Notes under the pieces: model-generated
What the model was told of the DNA's origin: nothing
The model's input: only the letters and a program-made list of their open reading frames with translations
Databases searched by the model: none
Source of the DNA: Oreohelix idahoensis
Lineage: Eukaryota > Mollusca > Gastropoda > Stylommatophora > Oreohelicidae
Direction: 5' to 3'
NCBI GenBank assembly: GCA_024509875.1
Contig: JAMPIV010012247.1
Location: 1 to 64,000, forward strand
Length of the DNA stretch: 64,000 nucleotides
Shown here: in pieces, positions 22,403-31,620 of the stretch
Layout of the letters: each line of letters opens with the position of its first letter
How positions within the stretch are numbered: position 1 is the stretch's first letter
Program-made: the position numbers and the translations under genes

Positions 22403-23612
22403 GCACGTGCGGCTTTGTTCCACAAAAGCGTGGATGTTCTTTATCGTTGATTATTTTCGTTACACGATGTTTTAATTGCACATAGTAATTAATTATTCCC
22501 TGGTCGGAAAATGACTTTTTACATTTAAACAAACGAGGACATTTATAAAAAATTCTAGCACAGATGCGCCGCACATGTGCGCAATCAAATATTCAGAACT
22601 CACCCGCACAAGTTGGCCCGGGGGATAAGTATCGACACCCGTTATCGACAATGTGATTCAACATCAAAGACAAAAAGTTTAATTACACAGAGCTGTTCAC
22701 GCATAATTAATTGGTACCGTTGAAGCCAAGTTTTTACGAGCAAACTTTCGGACAAAGGTTTACAAAGTAGAACAATGCTTTTTAGTTATAACTGTTCATC
22801 TCAGTGTTTGTTAATGTTGTATGTAAAAATATATATTATCAAACTTTGTGTGTGACAGTGTTTGTGGTGTATATATGTAGAACTTAACACTTTTATTAGA
22901 ACAACCTTTAAAAAAAGCACATGTTATATATAGTGTGTTGACGAAGAATGAATAACAAACGAGTGATATTTATTGTGAATGATAGTCACGTCTTTGTGTG
23001 ACTGAGTAAGTATCGAGAGGGGCATTACATCCAGACTTGTGTGTTTTGTTCGCAGTGGTTCTCACGTTGTTGAAAACACATCGCAGGGAGTCTCGCAAGG
23101 TTGAAAACAGGGAGTCTCAAGGTGTGTAGGGTCTTAGATATAAAATAACTGCGTATGAGTGTATTTTATCATTACTAGAAAGGGGTCCCAGTTTTGATAG
23201 AAGGGTGGGATCTGTGCGTGTATATCAGTATATAATACAGACAATGTTTTGTTTGTCACGAAGCGGCCCGCACGTGCATAACCCATTATTTCAATTTGCC
23301 CCAAGCTTTTACGTTCGTGAGTCACGAAACAAAGTAATATTTGTAAAACTACGAATGTTTAAGATAATTGGTCATGAAAATTAATCGGTCTCTGGTACCG
23401 GTGAGGCCAGATGGTTTTTACGATTGAACGGTGAAAATGAGACATTCACACAAAGAACAAAAATCACATATTAATTCCCCCAGCAGGAATATCTAATTCG
23501 CTTGCAATTATCTAATGGTAGCTGGCCTTAATTAAGGATGAGACTCAGTGCCCTTCACAAAGAGCCTAATATGAATCAACAAGATACTATTGTGTCTCTC
23601 TCTATATATATA

Positions 23613-23620
23613 TATATAAA
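23613..23620 (+). promoter_or_regulatory. TATA box of the right-arm cyclin-box gene
   Basis: TATATAAA about 77 bases before the ATG, at the end of a (TA)n run. The left arm keeps an equivalent, shorter box. Confidence 0.55.
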
Positions 23621-23696
23621 TACAGCCGGTCTAGTTGACTCGTGATAGCGAACAGAGCTTACATATTTCTTTAGGAAAAAAAGTGAGTTTTAAAAA

Positions 23697-24065
23697 ATGG
23701 CAGCGAGCTTTAGTGTCGGGTATCCTAACATAGATTTTAAGTTAGCTGAGTTAAAAGAGATGTTACAAGTAATACCTGATTCCCCCAGGTTTGTTTTTAT
23801 ACCGGGAGAAATTAGTTGTAGGGCGAGACTCACCTTAATAGAATGGATATCAGCCGTGTGTAGTACTTATAACTGTCAGAAACAAACATTTCAGTTAACT
23901 ATCGCTTTTTTAGAGCATTATGGGAGTAAAGAACAACTAAACAGAGAAAACTTTCAGTTTGTCGGGTTGACATGTCTCTTCATAGCTAGCAAGGTTGAAG
24001 AAGGGGCTGGGACGGTTAAGGAGGCCGCCACGATGCTGATTACAGCATCGCGGCGGCTGACTTAA
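23697..24065 (+). pseudogene. Cyclin-box protein, right-arm copy (truncated)
   Basis: 122 codons, intact as a frame but only half a cyclin fold. N-terminal 40 residues (MAASFSV..., then LQVIPDSPRFVFIPGEI) are unlike host cyclins I know. The cyclin-box helix pattern W...VC...C...F.L and the motif FIASKVEE follow. The last 15 or so residues come from hairpin DNA at the LINE junction and are not cyclin-like. Start chosen for the TATA box and short leader just upstream. Alternatives are a captured host cyclin fragment or a cyclin of a DNA virus or retrovirus; sequence alone does not decide. Confidence 0.75.
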
Positions 24066-24066
24066 C
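24015..24066. repeat. Hairpin at the cyclin gene/LINE junction (right arm)
   Basis: Mirror of 20726-20777: GTTAAG...CTTAAC around CGATGCTG/CAGCATCG, with one arm base changed (GCCA versus GCGG pairing). It contains the cyclin-box stop codon. Confidence 0.75.
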
Positions 24067-24466
24067 ACCACGTGCATCACACATACCTTGTGTATATTAT
24101 CAATGACAAACTCTCTCTGGCCACAGAAATTGCTAGTCTCATTAACAAAGCTGCAGCTACCTTTGCCTACCTCACATCACGCTTTTGGGAAAACTCCAAA
24201 CTCGCAACTATGACCAAAGCTGCAATATATAACGCCTGGATCATCAACTTACTTCTATATGGCAGTGAGACCTGAACAATATATGCTAAGCAAGAAAGAA
24301 GGCTCAATACCTTCCATCTACCGTGTCTGCGCCACCTCCTCGGGCTTTCGTCGAAAGATAAAGTGCCAAATGGCGAGGTGTTTTCACGTGCTGGCCTTCA
24401 AAGTCTGTATACCCGGCTGAGACAGGAAAGCCTACGCTGGCTTGGTCATATTAGTCGCATGAACGG
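24066..24466 (+). mobile_element. RTE-like LINE fragment, right arm
   Basis: Same fragment as 20310-20726 (INDKLSL, KAAATFAYLTSRFW, LLYGSET stop, then GHISRMN). It ends early because about 400 bases present in the left arm are missing after GCATGAA. Confidence 0.8.
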
Positions 24467-24509
24467 ATCATTTACATAACACTAGATGGACATTGGGGTG
24501 AGTAGATTT

Positions 24510-24712
24510 TATTACTCGATGCTAGACCTAGTCAAGTCTCTAACACTTCACTCCCACCTCTCGACGCTAAACCTAGTATAGTTTCTAACACGCCCTTCCA
24601 CCTCTAGTTGCTGGCCCTAGTATAGTGACGTCTCTAACACTTCACTCCCACCTCTCGATGGTGGACCTGGGCATGTGTCTAACACTTCATTCCCACCTCT
24701 AGATGTTATAAC
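24510..24712. repeat. Degenerate short tandem repeat, right arm
   Basis: Units sharing TAACACTTCACTCCCACCTC; mirror of 19685-19880. Confidence 0.8.
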
Positions 24713-24789
24713 TGTTTGTAAAATGTATATTGTAATATGTACGTATAACTGTTGTATAACAAAACAACACATAACACAATACAATACAA

Positions 24790-24970
24790 CACACCGCAAC
24801 ACAACTCACACACGCGCGCGCGTACGCACACACTCACACACACACTCACAGACGCACAACCACGCACGCGAGCGCTCTCACACACACACTCTCTCCCCTC
24901 ACGGGCACATTTCTATCACCTCACGGGTACATTTATATCACCTCACGAGCACCTTTCTATCACCTCACGT
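24790..24970. repeat. CA-rich microsatellite and short 21-bp repeat, right arm
   Basis: (CA)n with CG variants to about 24895, then about three 21-bp units (TCACGGGCACATTTCTATCA type). The PC4-like paralogue fragment seen at this point in the left arm is absent. Confidence 0.85.
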
Positions 24971-24984
24971 TATAAGCAGTGGAA

Positions 24985-25500
24985 ATATGAAAACTGATAC
25001 CAAAAGTTAAGAAATGGAAGTGTGAGTGTTGTGTTGTAAAAATTAGGAAATGGAAATATGAAAACCGATACAAAAATTATGAAGTGGAAATTGGAAAAAA
25101 ACTGATACCAAAAGTACGAAATGGAAAATGTGAAGGTTGTGTTGCAAAAAGTATGAAATGGAAATATGAAAACCTATACCAAAATTAAGAAAATGGAAGT
25201 GTGAGTGTTGTGTTGTAAAAATTAGGAAATTTAAATATGAAAACCGATACAAAAATTATGAAGTGGAAATTTGAAAAACTGATACCAAATGTATGAAATG
25301 GAAATGTGAAGTTTGTGCTGCAATAATTATGAAATGGAAATATGAAAACTGATACCAAAATTAAGAAATGGAAGTGTGAATGTTGTGTTGTAAAAAAGTA
25401 TGAAATGGAAAATGTGAAGGTTGTGTTGCAAAAAGTATGAAGTGGAAATATGAAAACCGATACCAAAAATAAGAAATGGAAGTGTGAGTGTTGTGTTAAA
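24985..25500. repeat. Minisatellite, right arm
   Basis: Mirror of 18480-18990, built from GAAATGGAAGTGTGAGTGTT and AAAACTGATACCAAAA phrases. Confidence 0.85.
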
Positions 25501-25599
25501 AACTTGCCCGCCATTTTATTGGATTTTGGCTGTCGTTTTTTCCTCACACCATTACGTCCATGAGTCATACACTTACAACGCCAGCACGCAGCAAGTCTT

Positions 25600-25735
25600 G
25601 TCACATCGACAACACGTCAACTATCGATTAGTTTTTCGACTAATCAAACCCTGGCTAACACAAGTTTACTCACATCGACACCGCGTCAACTATCGATTAG
25701 TTTTTCGACTAATCAACACCTGTGTATCACAAGTC
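25600..25735 (+). promoter_or_regulatory. Two 65-bp palindromic repeats upstream of the PC4-like gene
   Basis: GATTAGT/ACTAATC pairs at 25626-25645 and 25695-25714, each in the context CACATCGACA...CGTCAACTATC. They lie about 140-270 bp before the PC4-like start, in a position suited to an upstream control element. Confidence 0.5.
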
Positions 25736-25773
25736 TGGCTACCTTTCAAAAACCAGATTGAACTGGTATTCCT

Positions 25774-25783
25774 GCATATATAG
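25774..25783 (+). promoter_or_regulatory. TATA box of the right-arm PC4-like gene
   Basis: GCATATATAG about 95 bases before the ATG. It is followed by GCGTGATAACGACAGACACT, a segment repeated before the next small frame at about 26658. Confidence 0.5.
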
Positions 25784-25872
25784 ACACTTGGAAGACCAAA
25801 GAACTCACGTTCATACTTTACTAACGCGGTGGCGTGATAACGACAGACACTTACAAACACAACGTATTGAAG

Positions 25873-26517
25873 ATGACTTCCACTGTTCCCAACAACTGGG
25901 TCTACATCAAAAGTTGTGATGAAATGCTTAAACCTTTGGCTAGTGGGCTGAAGGCCGCGTCTGTAAGTTTTTACCGAGGCTAACCTTTACTACACGTGCG
26001 AAAATATTTTGGTGAGTCATATCTAAAGTTTCCTACCAAAACCGGCATTACATTAACTCGATCTGAGTTTGAACATTTGTTGACGTTACAGGGTGAAATC
26101 CTCGCCGAATTTGACCGACTACAGTCACCACGCACGGATACCTATCCTACTACTTGTACCAGTAACACGTTTGACGACTACATCAACTCCACCTGTTACC
26201 AACCGATTTCCCCAGAACCGAGTTGGTTTCCTAACACCAACCCTTGTACGTCAGCTCCCACCACAGACATCCACCTGGCCGATATCTCTAATCTAACACC
26301 GAAGACGCAGAGACCTACTACTACCTCCCCCAGTAACACGTTTGTCGACTACATCAACTCCAGCTGTTACCAGTCAATAGCCCCAGAACCGAGTTGGTTT
26401 CTTAACACCAACCCTTGCACGGCAGCCCCCATCACAGAGAACCACCTGGCCGATGTCTCTAATCTACCACCGAAGAAGAAGAAGAAACCTACAAAGCGAC
26501 TGAGACTTGTGCTTTAG
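25873..26517 (+). pseudogene. PC4/Sub1-like coactivator-type protein, right-arm copy
   Basis: Start ATG follows a short leader. Residues about 30-85 fit the PC4 single-strand-DNA-binding core: a hydrophobic strand ending FYRG, HVRKYF (PC4 has I-R-E/K-Y/F), PTKTGITLT and a helix E-F-x-x-L. Two 55-residue tandem repeats follow (NTF.DYIN...PEPSWF.NTNPCT), and the tail is KKKKKPTKRLR, a likely nuclear localisation signal. Codon 37 (25981-25983) is TAA, which breaks the gene inside the core; the left-arm copy has a sense codon there. AATAAA follows at 26549. PC4 proteins bind DNA and stimulate RNA polymerase II transcription; here the role is inferred. No introns are seen. Confidence 0.7.
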
Positions 26518-26548
26518 TTTGACATTTCATTTTATTTTAAAAGAATTC

Positions 26549-26554
26549 AATAAA
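26549..26554 (+). terminator. Polyadenylation signal of the PC4-like gene
   Basis: AATAAA about 32 bases after the stop codon; also present in mirror form near 115-122 in the left arm. Confidence 0.6.
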
Positions 26555-26617
26555 GCTAACCGACCTGTTAACTAGACAACACGCCAACGCTCGATTAGTT
26601 ATTCGACTAGTCAGACC

Positions 26618-26803
26618 TTGGCTAGCACGCCACAAGACTGTTTTTCCTTCATAAACGATGGCGTGATAACGACAGACACTCACCTTGTTGAAGATGCTTA
26701 CACGAAAAAGAAGGGACAGACTCGCCAAGTAATCCGAACCGACTGTGTTCTGAGAGCTCCTAGGCGTACACGAAAAAGAAGTGCGGTTATACGTCACCCA
26801 TAG
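26618..26803 (+). CDS. Small basic frame after the PC4-like gene (uncertain)
   Basis: 61 codons. Its first part overlaps the GATAACGACAGACAC segment that is 5' untranslated in the neighbouring gene, so the stated start is doubtful. The C-terminal 35 residues are strongly basic (TKKKGQ, RAPRRTRKRSAV). AATAAA follows at about 26819. It could be the end of a spliced exon or chance. No family recognised. Confidence 0.25.
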   Translation: MASTPQDCFSFINDGVITTDTHLVEDAYTKKKGQTRQVIRTDCVLRAPRRTRKRSAVIRHP

Positions 26804-26819
26804 AGCAACTAACTTTGTC

Positions 26820-27100
26820 AATAAATATATATAATGTATCTAGTGTTTTCTCTTTTATATTTCTATATATGTATAACTAAGTATCGTCTAACTGTTGTAA
26901 TATTGTCTAAATATATGTATAACTAAATATCGTCTACATATTGTAAATATAAATATTGTCTACCTGTCTGTAATATGTACGTATAACTGTTTGTAAAATA
27001 ATCAACACACAACACATAACACAACAACAACACGCCCGCCATTATTGAACTTATATATTACTATATATCAAGACCTCTCCTCCTCCACGCTCCTCCACCA
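26820..27100. other. AT-rich sequence outside the right arm
   Basis: Contains repeats of TATGTATAACTAA and a segment like that at 24715-24790. No gene seen. Confidence 0.5.
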
Positions 27101-27575
27101 CATTTTCCTTATATAAAAGTCACGCGCCTGTAGACTGTATAAACAAACACACCAACACACATAACAAAACAATACAACATCACACAAAAATCCCCCTAAC
27201 CTAACCCCGCCCGCTACATTACACCCATGTATCGTCACCCACGCCAGCACAAAAAGACTCTCCTCGCTTCAAAAACCCTCTTAGTAACCTAATCCAACAT
27301 TATCGATTTTTTATATTTTCCGTCCTTATCGATTTTTTTATATTTATATATGTATATATGTATGTATATATGTATGTATATATGTCTAAACAAACACACC
27401 CAACATCACACAAAAATCCCCCTAACCTAACCCCACCCGCTACATTACACCCATGCATCGTCACCCACGCCAGCACAAAAAGACTCTCCTCGCTTCAAAA
27501 ACCCTCTTAGTAACCTAATCCAACATTATCGATTTTTTATGTTTTCTGTCATTATCGATTTTTTATAATAATTAT

Positions 27576-27615
<40 letters not shown>

Positions 27616-28030
27616 AATATATATATATACATACATCTATATATATTTCTATATATATATATATATGTATAAATGTATGTATATATATCTAAATAACACA
27701 CCCAACATCACACAAAAATCCCCCTAACCTAACCCCGCCCGCTACATCGTCACCCACGCCAGCAGAAAAAGACTCTCCTCGCTTCAAAAACCCTCTTAGT
27801 AACCTAATCCAACATTACCGATTTTTTATATTTTATATATTGTATGTATATATTGTATAACAATGCAATACAACATCCCACAAAAATCCCCCCTAACCTA
27901 TACCCCACTATACATCGTCACCCTCGCCAAAATATCCCCCCTAACCTACACCCCACTATACATCGTAGCCCTCACCCAAAAAAAAAACAATACCCGCTTC
28001 AAAAACCCCCTTAGTAACCCACCATTATCG
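27100..28030. repeat. Tandem repeat with telomere-like CCCCTAACCTA motif
   Basis: Four units of about 160-300 bp begin near 27172, 27400, 27703 and 27865. They share ATCACACAAAAATCCCCC, CTAACCTAACCCC, CATCGTCACCCACGCCAGC and ATTATCGATTTTTTAT. AT microsatellite spacers of differing length separate them (long (TA)n at 27570-27680). The CCTAACC core resembles the metazoan telomere repeat CCCTAA but is not a regular array. Confidence 0.75.
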
Positions 28031-28239
28031 ATTTTTTTATTTTTCCTCTTTAACTCAAGTATTCTTTTAAAAGAGCTCATTAACTATATACTTCTATTTA
28101 TAAACCTTTGTATCTATGTTGTAAAATAAATACACGTCTAACTACATATTTTATATAAACAACAACATAACAACACATGCTGTAACACATAACCTACCAG
28201 GACGCCAGCTGATCGTCAGAGGAAGTCACCCCAGCTAAA

Positions 28240-28330
28240 ATATATCGCTATATAAAACGTCATGCACCTCCGCCTGAAATTCCTCCGCCTGAAATCGATC
28301 GAGTATTTTGCTATATAAAAGTCATGCCCC
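28240..28330 (+). promoter_or_regulatory. Repeated TATA-containing motifs
   Basis: Two copies of GCTATATAAAA or a close variant followed by GTCATGC(A/C)CCTCC. A similar TATATAAAAGTCACGC is at 27110. They look like core promoters, but no gene is recognisable downstream before the SINE. Confidence 0.3.
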
Positions 28331-28590
28331 TCCAACTGATTCCGCCTTGGTTCCTCCATGACATACTACTAACATATAGCCGGAAACTGGTTCAGTGTTA
28401 GGATTTAGGGTTAGGCTTAGAATTGCATAGAGAGAGTGAGAGAGAGAGAGACAGCAAGCGAGAGAGAGACAGGGGGGTTGAGAGAGAAAGAGGGAAAGAA
28501 AGACAGAAAGAGAAACTACTCAATAACGCTAACCTTAACCCAAACTCTGTTTCGATGAATTTTCAAAAAATATTATTGTGCTTTGCGTTT

Positions 28591-28868
28591 TTTTTTTTTT
28601 CTTCTCTTAACCAGCGGCACTTGGGCTTTCAGCCCTTCGGCCCAATGACATGTCATTGCGAGGTTGGGGAGCCTGTGGACTTTCCTTCCAACCCGGTCAG
28701 GAGCTTCGCTCCTTCCCATCCACAGAGGGTTTATCTCAGGAGCCGTTCAGGTTATTCAGTAAAAATCCCGGTCGATCACTACTTCAAATGCACACGCACA
28801 GGCTTGAATCTTGAACACCTTATCGCAAGCGCAATGTGGTAACTATTACACCGGCACGGCTCCCAGTT
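28591..28868 (-). mobile_element. tRNA-derived SINE with 12-bp target duplication
   Basis: Flanked by TGCTTTGCGTTT at 28579-28590 and 28869-28880. In minus orientation it starts with a tRNA-like head (GCCGTGCCGGTGTAATAG as A box, GTTCAAGATTC as B box) and ends in an A-rich tail. Its central region shares phrases (CTCAGGAGCCG, AATCCCGGT) with the retroposon at 34550-35280. Confidence 0.8.
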
Positions 28869-28902
28869 TGCTTTGCGTTTAAAAAAAGGGGGGGGGGGGA
28901 AA

Positions 28903-29152
28903 TGTTGATAATTATTGTAGTGTGTAGTAAATATTGTTAATTATAATGAGACGTGGCTGGCTGTCATACATACTCACGTTACGAAGCATAATCACGAAGG
29001 CGAACACACTGAATACATAACGACATGTTTAATCGACCATCTTAGAAAAACAGGAAGTAGGAAGAAGAAGGTAAGCAGAAGAGTTCCCATAAGGGCAAGT
29101 AACTCTAGTCGGGAAAACAAAGTATCAGCATGGAAACGTATATACATCAACA
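28903..29152 (-). repeat. 3' LTR of element F
   Basis: 250 bp; about six differences by eye from 33273-33522. Confidence 0.95.
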
Positions 29153-29163
29153 TCCCCCCTTCT

Positions 29164-30040
29164 TTATGAGTGAACAAAGTCATTCATCCAAGAGGGTTTC
29201 TTGCGATCTCTTTGAGGTCTCTTAGAGCAAGATGGTAGGAGAGAATGTTCCTGTTCTTTGCCAGCTTTCCCAGGACTAGAAGTAGTTGGAGTTGAAGGAT
29301 CAACTTCTGGAAGATTGGAAATGTTCACTTCACTAGTGTTCTCCATGTCTGGCAAAACAACCTGTTGCTCGGGTAGAACTGGAGAGGAGACATCAATTTC
29401 CAGGTCCTCGGGATCAGGTGTGAAAGGTGTTGTTTTAGGTCTTAGATGAATTCTGTTTCTGACATATTGACCTCCATTCTCCCCTTCAACGAGATAAGAT
29501 CTTTCAGAGAGCCTCTTATCAATCCTTCCAGGTTGCCAGTTTGGTTGTTCAGGGTCTTGATAGTAGACTGGCTGGTGAGAGACAACTTGGGCAGATCATG
29601 AGCAGTTTTTTATCATAATACTTCTTCACTGATCTGTCTCTCTTGCCTCTACTTTCAATAACTCTACTGTGAGATGCAACGGGTTTCACTGCAGAAGGTA
29701 TCAGTGTACGCAGTTTCCTGTTGAACAGTATTTCTGCTGGACTTTGATCAAACCCTTGTCTCGGCGTATTACGAAGTTCAAGTAGTGCCTCATACGCATC
29801 TGTATTGTCCTGAACAGTCTTTCTCATCATACCCTTGATGAGTTTCACAGCAGATTCAGCTAATCCATTGGCTTTATGGTGACCTGGTGCTGATTTAACA
29901 TGAAGTATTCCCCATCTAGCAGTAAATGATCTGAACTGTGCAGACGTAAACTGAGTACCTTGGTCAGATACAATAACTTTAGGGACACCATAACGAGCAA
30001 AATGAGACTTCAATTTCCTGATGACTAACTGTGCTGTCAT
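29164..30040 (-). pseudogene. Integrase core and C-terminus, element F
   Basis: The 29549-30040 part shows the second catalytic Asp (VSDQGTQF) and the Glu (HKANGLAESAVKLIKG), then RNTPRQGFDQSPAEILFNRKLRT. A shifted frame at 29164-29355 gives the acidic, proline-rich tail ending NDFVHS. The first catalytic Asp region (about 30040-30180) is out of frame. Integrase would insert the element's DNA; this copy is broken. Confidence 0.85.
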
Positions 30041-30178
30041 TGTAGGTAGAAAGTCTACTTCAATGAAGTTGGAGAAGTAGTCAATCAGGACTAAATAATA
30101 TCGGCCTTCTATAATAAAGATGTCAGTGCCAACTTTCTCCCAGGGTGATAAACCTCTTGAGTGTTGGTTTAAAGGTTC

Positions 30179-31276
30179 TTAAGTTTTCCTTGCCTTCGTT
30201 TCTTGACATTTTGGACAACTGTCAGCTATCTGTCGAATCTCAGCCGTCATGCCGATCCAAAACAGACAACTTCTGGCCCGGCGCATCATGCTGTCAAATG
30301 CAAGATGAGCAGCGTGTAGCTTCTGCTTGATTTCAGGCCTCAGTGCTTTTGGGATAAGAATACGCTCTCCTTTAAGTATTATGCCTTGTTCTGTTGTCAG
30401 AGTATCACGAATGTCAAAATAAGGCATAAGCTCAGCTGGTACATCAGACTTTCTTTTAGGCCACCCATCCAAAATGGTCGACTTCAACCTCTGGAGCACG
30501 CTGTCTTTGAGAGTTTCAGCTTTAATCTTTCCCATCATCACATCTGGTATTTCATGTAATCTTACAGGTGCATCAGCTCCTGCATTGCTCTCTCTATCAG
30601 CTAAGGAATCCAATGTGACATTATGAATACAAACTCTGGACAGTGTGTCGGCTATAAGAAGGTCGGAACCTTGTACCCATTGGAATTCAAAGTCATATCG
30701 ATGGCTGCGCATCAGTAAATTCTGCAGTCTTCCAGGAATTTGACTCAGAGGTTTCTTAACGATGGCTGCCAAAGGTTTATGGTCGTTGATGACTGTAACT
30801 TTCCTTCCATAAGTGTACTGGTCAAAGCTTTCCAAACCATATACACCAGCTAAGAGCTCCTTCTCAATTTGAGCCCAGCGTTGTTCTGTTTCAGTTAGAG
30901 CTCTAGAAGCAAACTCTATTGGCTGACCATTTTGTAGGAGGACAGCCCCAAGTCCATAGCGGCTACTATCAACTTGAATACACAAAGATTCATCAGGATC
31001 ATAGTATGCGAGTACTGGAGTAGAAGTAATCAGTTTCTTGACTCTCTTGAAAGCTTGTTCACATTCAGCAGACCAAATAAAGGGAGTATCCTTACGGGTA
31101 AGTTCTCTTATTGGATGAAGAACTTCTGAAAGATTGTTGAGAAACTTTGCTAGATACTGTATCATGCCGCAAAATCTGCGAACCTCATGACAGTCCTTAG
31201 GAACGGGCATGTTTAGTATTGTCTCAACCTTTTTCTTGTCTGGTTCAACACCTCGAGCAGTAATAAGGTGACCCAT
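30179..31276 (-). pseudogene. RT thumb, RNase H and integrase zinc domain, element F
   Basis: Begins at the RT thumb (MGHLITARGVEPDKKKVE), then RNase H (QVDSSRYGLGAVLLQ, EKELL, NDHKPL, ADTLSR). The integrase HHCC follows (LHAAHLAFDSMMRRAR, CPKCQETK). RNase H catalytic residues look intact. The next catalytic core is in another frame, so the polyprotein ends here prematurely. Confidence 0.88.
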
Positions 31277-31620
31277 GAAGGTAATTTCTTCTCTTGAGCT
31301 TTAGCGTCATTCAGTTTAATGCCTTTCTCTTTACACCTATGTTTCAGTGCTTTGAGCTTCAGATCATGGTCCTTAATTGCTTGCTGTCTGTTTGATCCAC
31401 AACCTGCAATAACTATGTCATCAGCAACATTGATGCAACCATGAAGACCTTCAAGAGCTTGTGCTAGATGCCTCTGGAAAATTTCACTGCTTACATTCAA
31501 CCCAAATGGTAATCTAGACCATCTGAACCTACCATAAGGTGTAATCATTGTTGTAAGTTTACTAGACTTCTCATCAAGTTTTATATGCCAGAATGCTTCC
31601 TTGATATCAGCTTTGTGAAA
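31213..31620 (-). pseudogene. RT palm of element F
   Basis: TPYGRFRWSRLPFGL, FQRHLAQALEG and the catalytic box as VADD instead of the usual YADD/YVDD. Frameshifts at about 31600 and 31290 separate it from the RT start and thumb. The first-Asp region (FWHIKLD) is readable in a third frame at about 31580-31620. Confidence 0.8.

Larger units (their letters stand above)
22403..26690. repeat. Right arm of the large inverted repeat
   Basis: Mirrors 18032-22380 and 1-735. This arm is not interrupted by B and so shows the original order: promoter region, cyclin-box gene, LINE fragment, repeats, palindromic 65-bp repeats, PC4-like gene. Its 3' limit is set by where the window's first base maps (about 26680). 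Confidence 0.93.

Noticed and set aside
27540..27680. AT-rich stretch as a possible origin or promoter
   Set aside because: Simple (TA)n spacer inside the tandem repeat.
28423..28842. 139-codon frame (arginine/glutamate-rich, then SINE-derived)
   Set aside because: A (GA)n run fused to a SINE with target duplication; not a gene.
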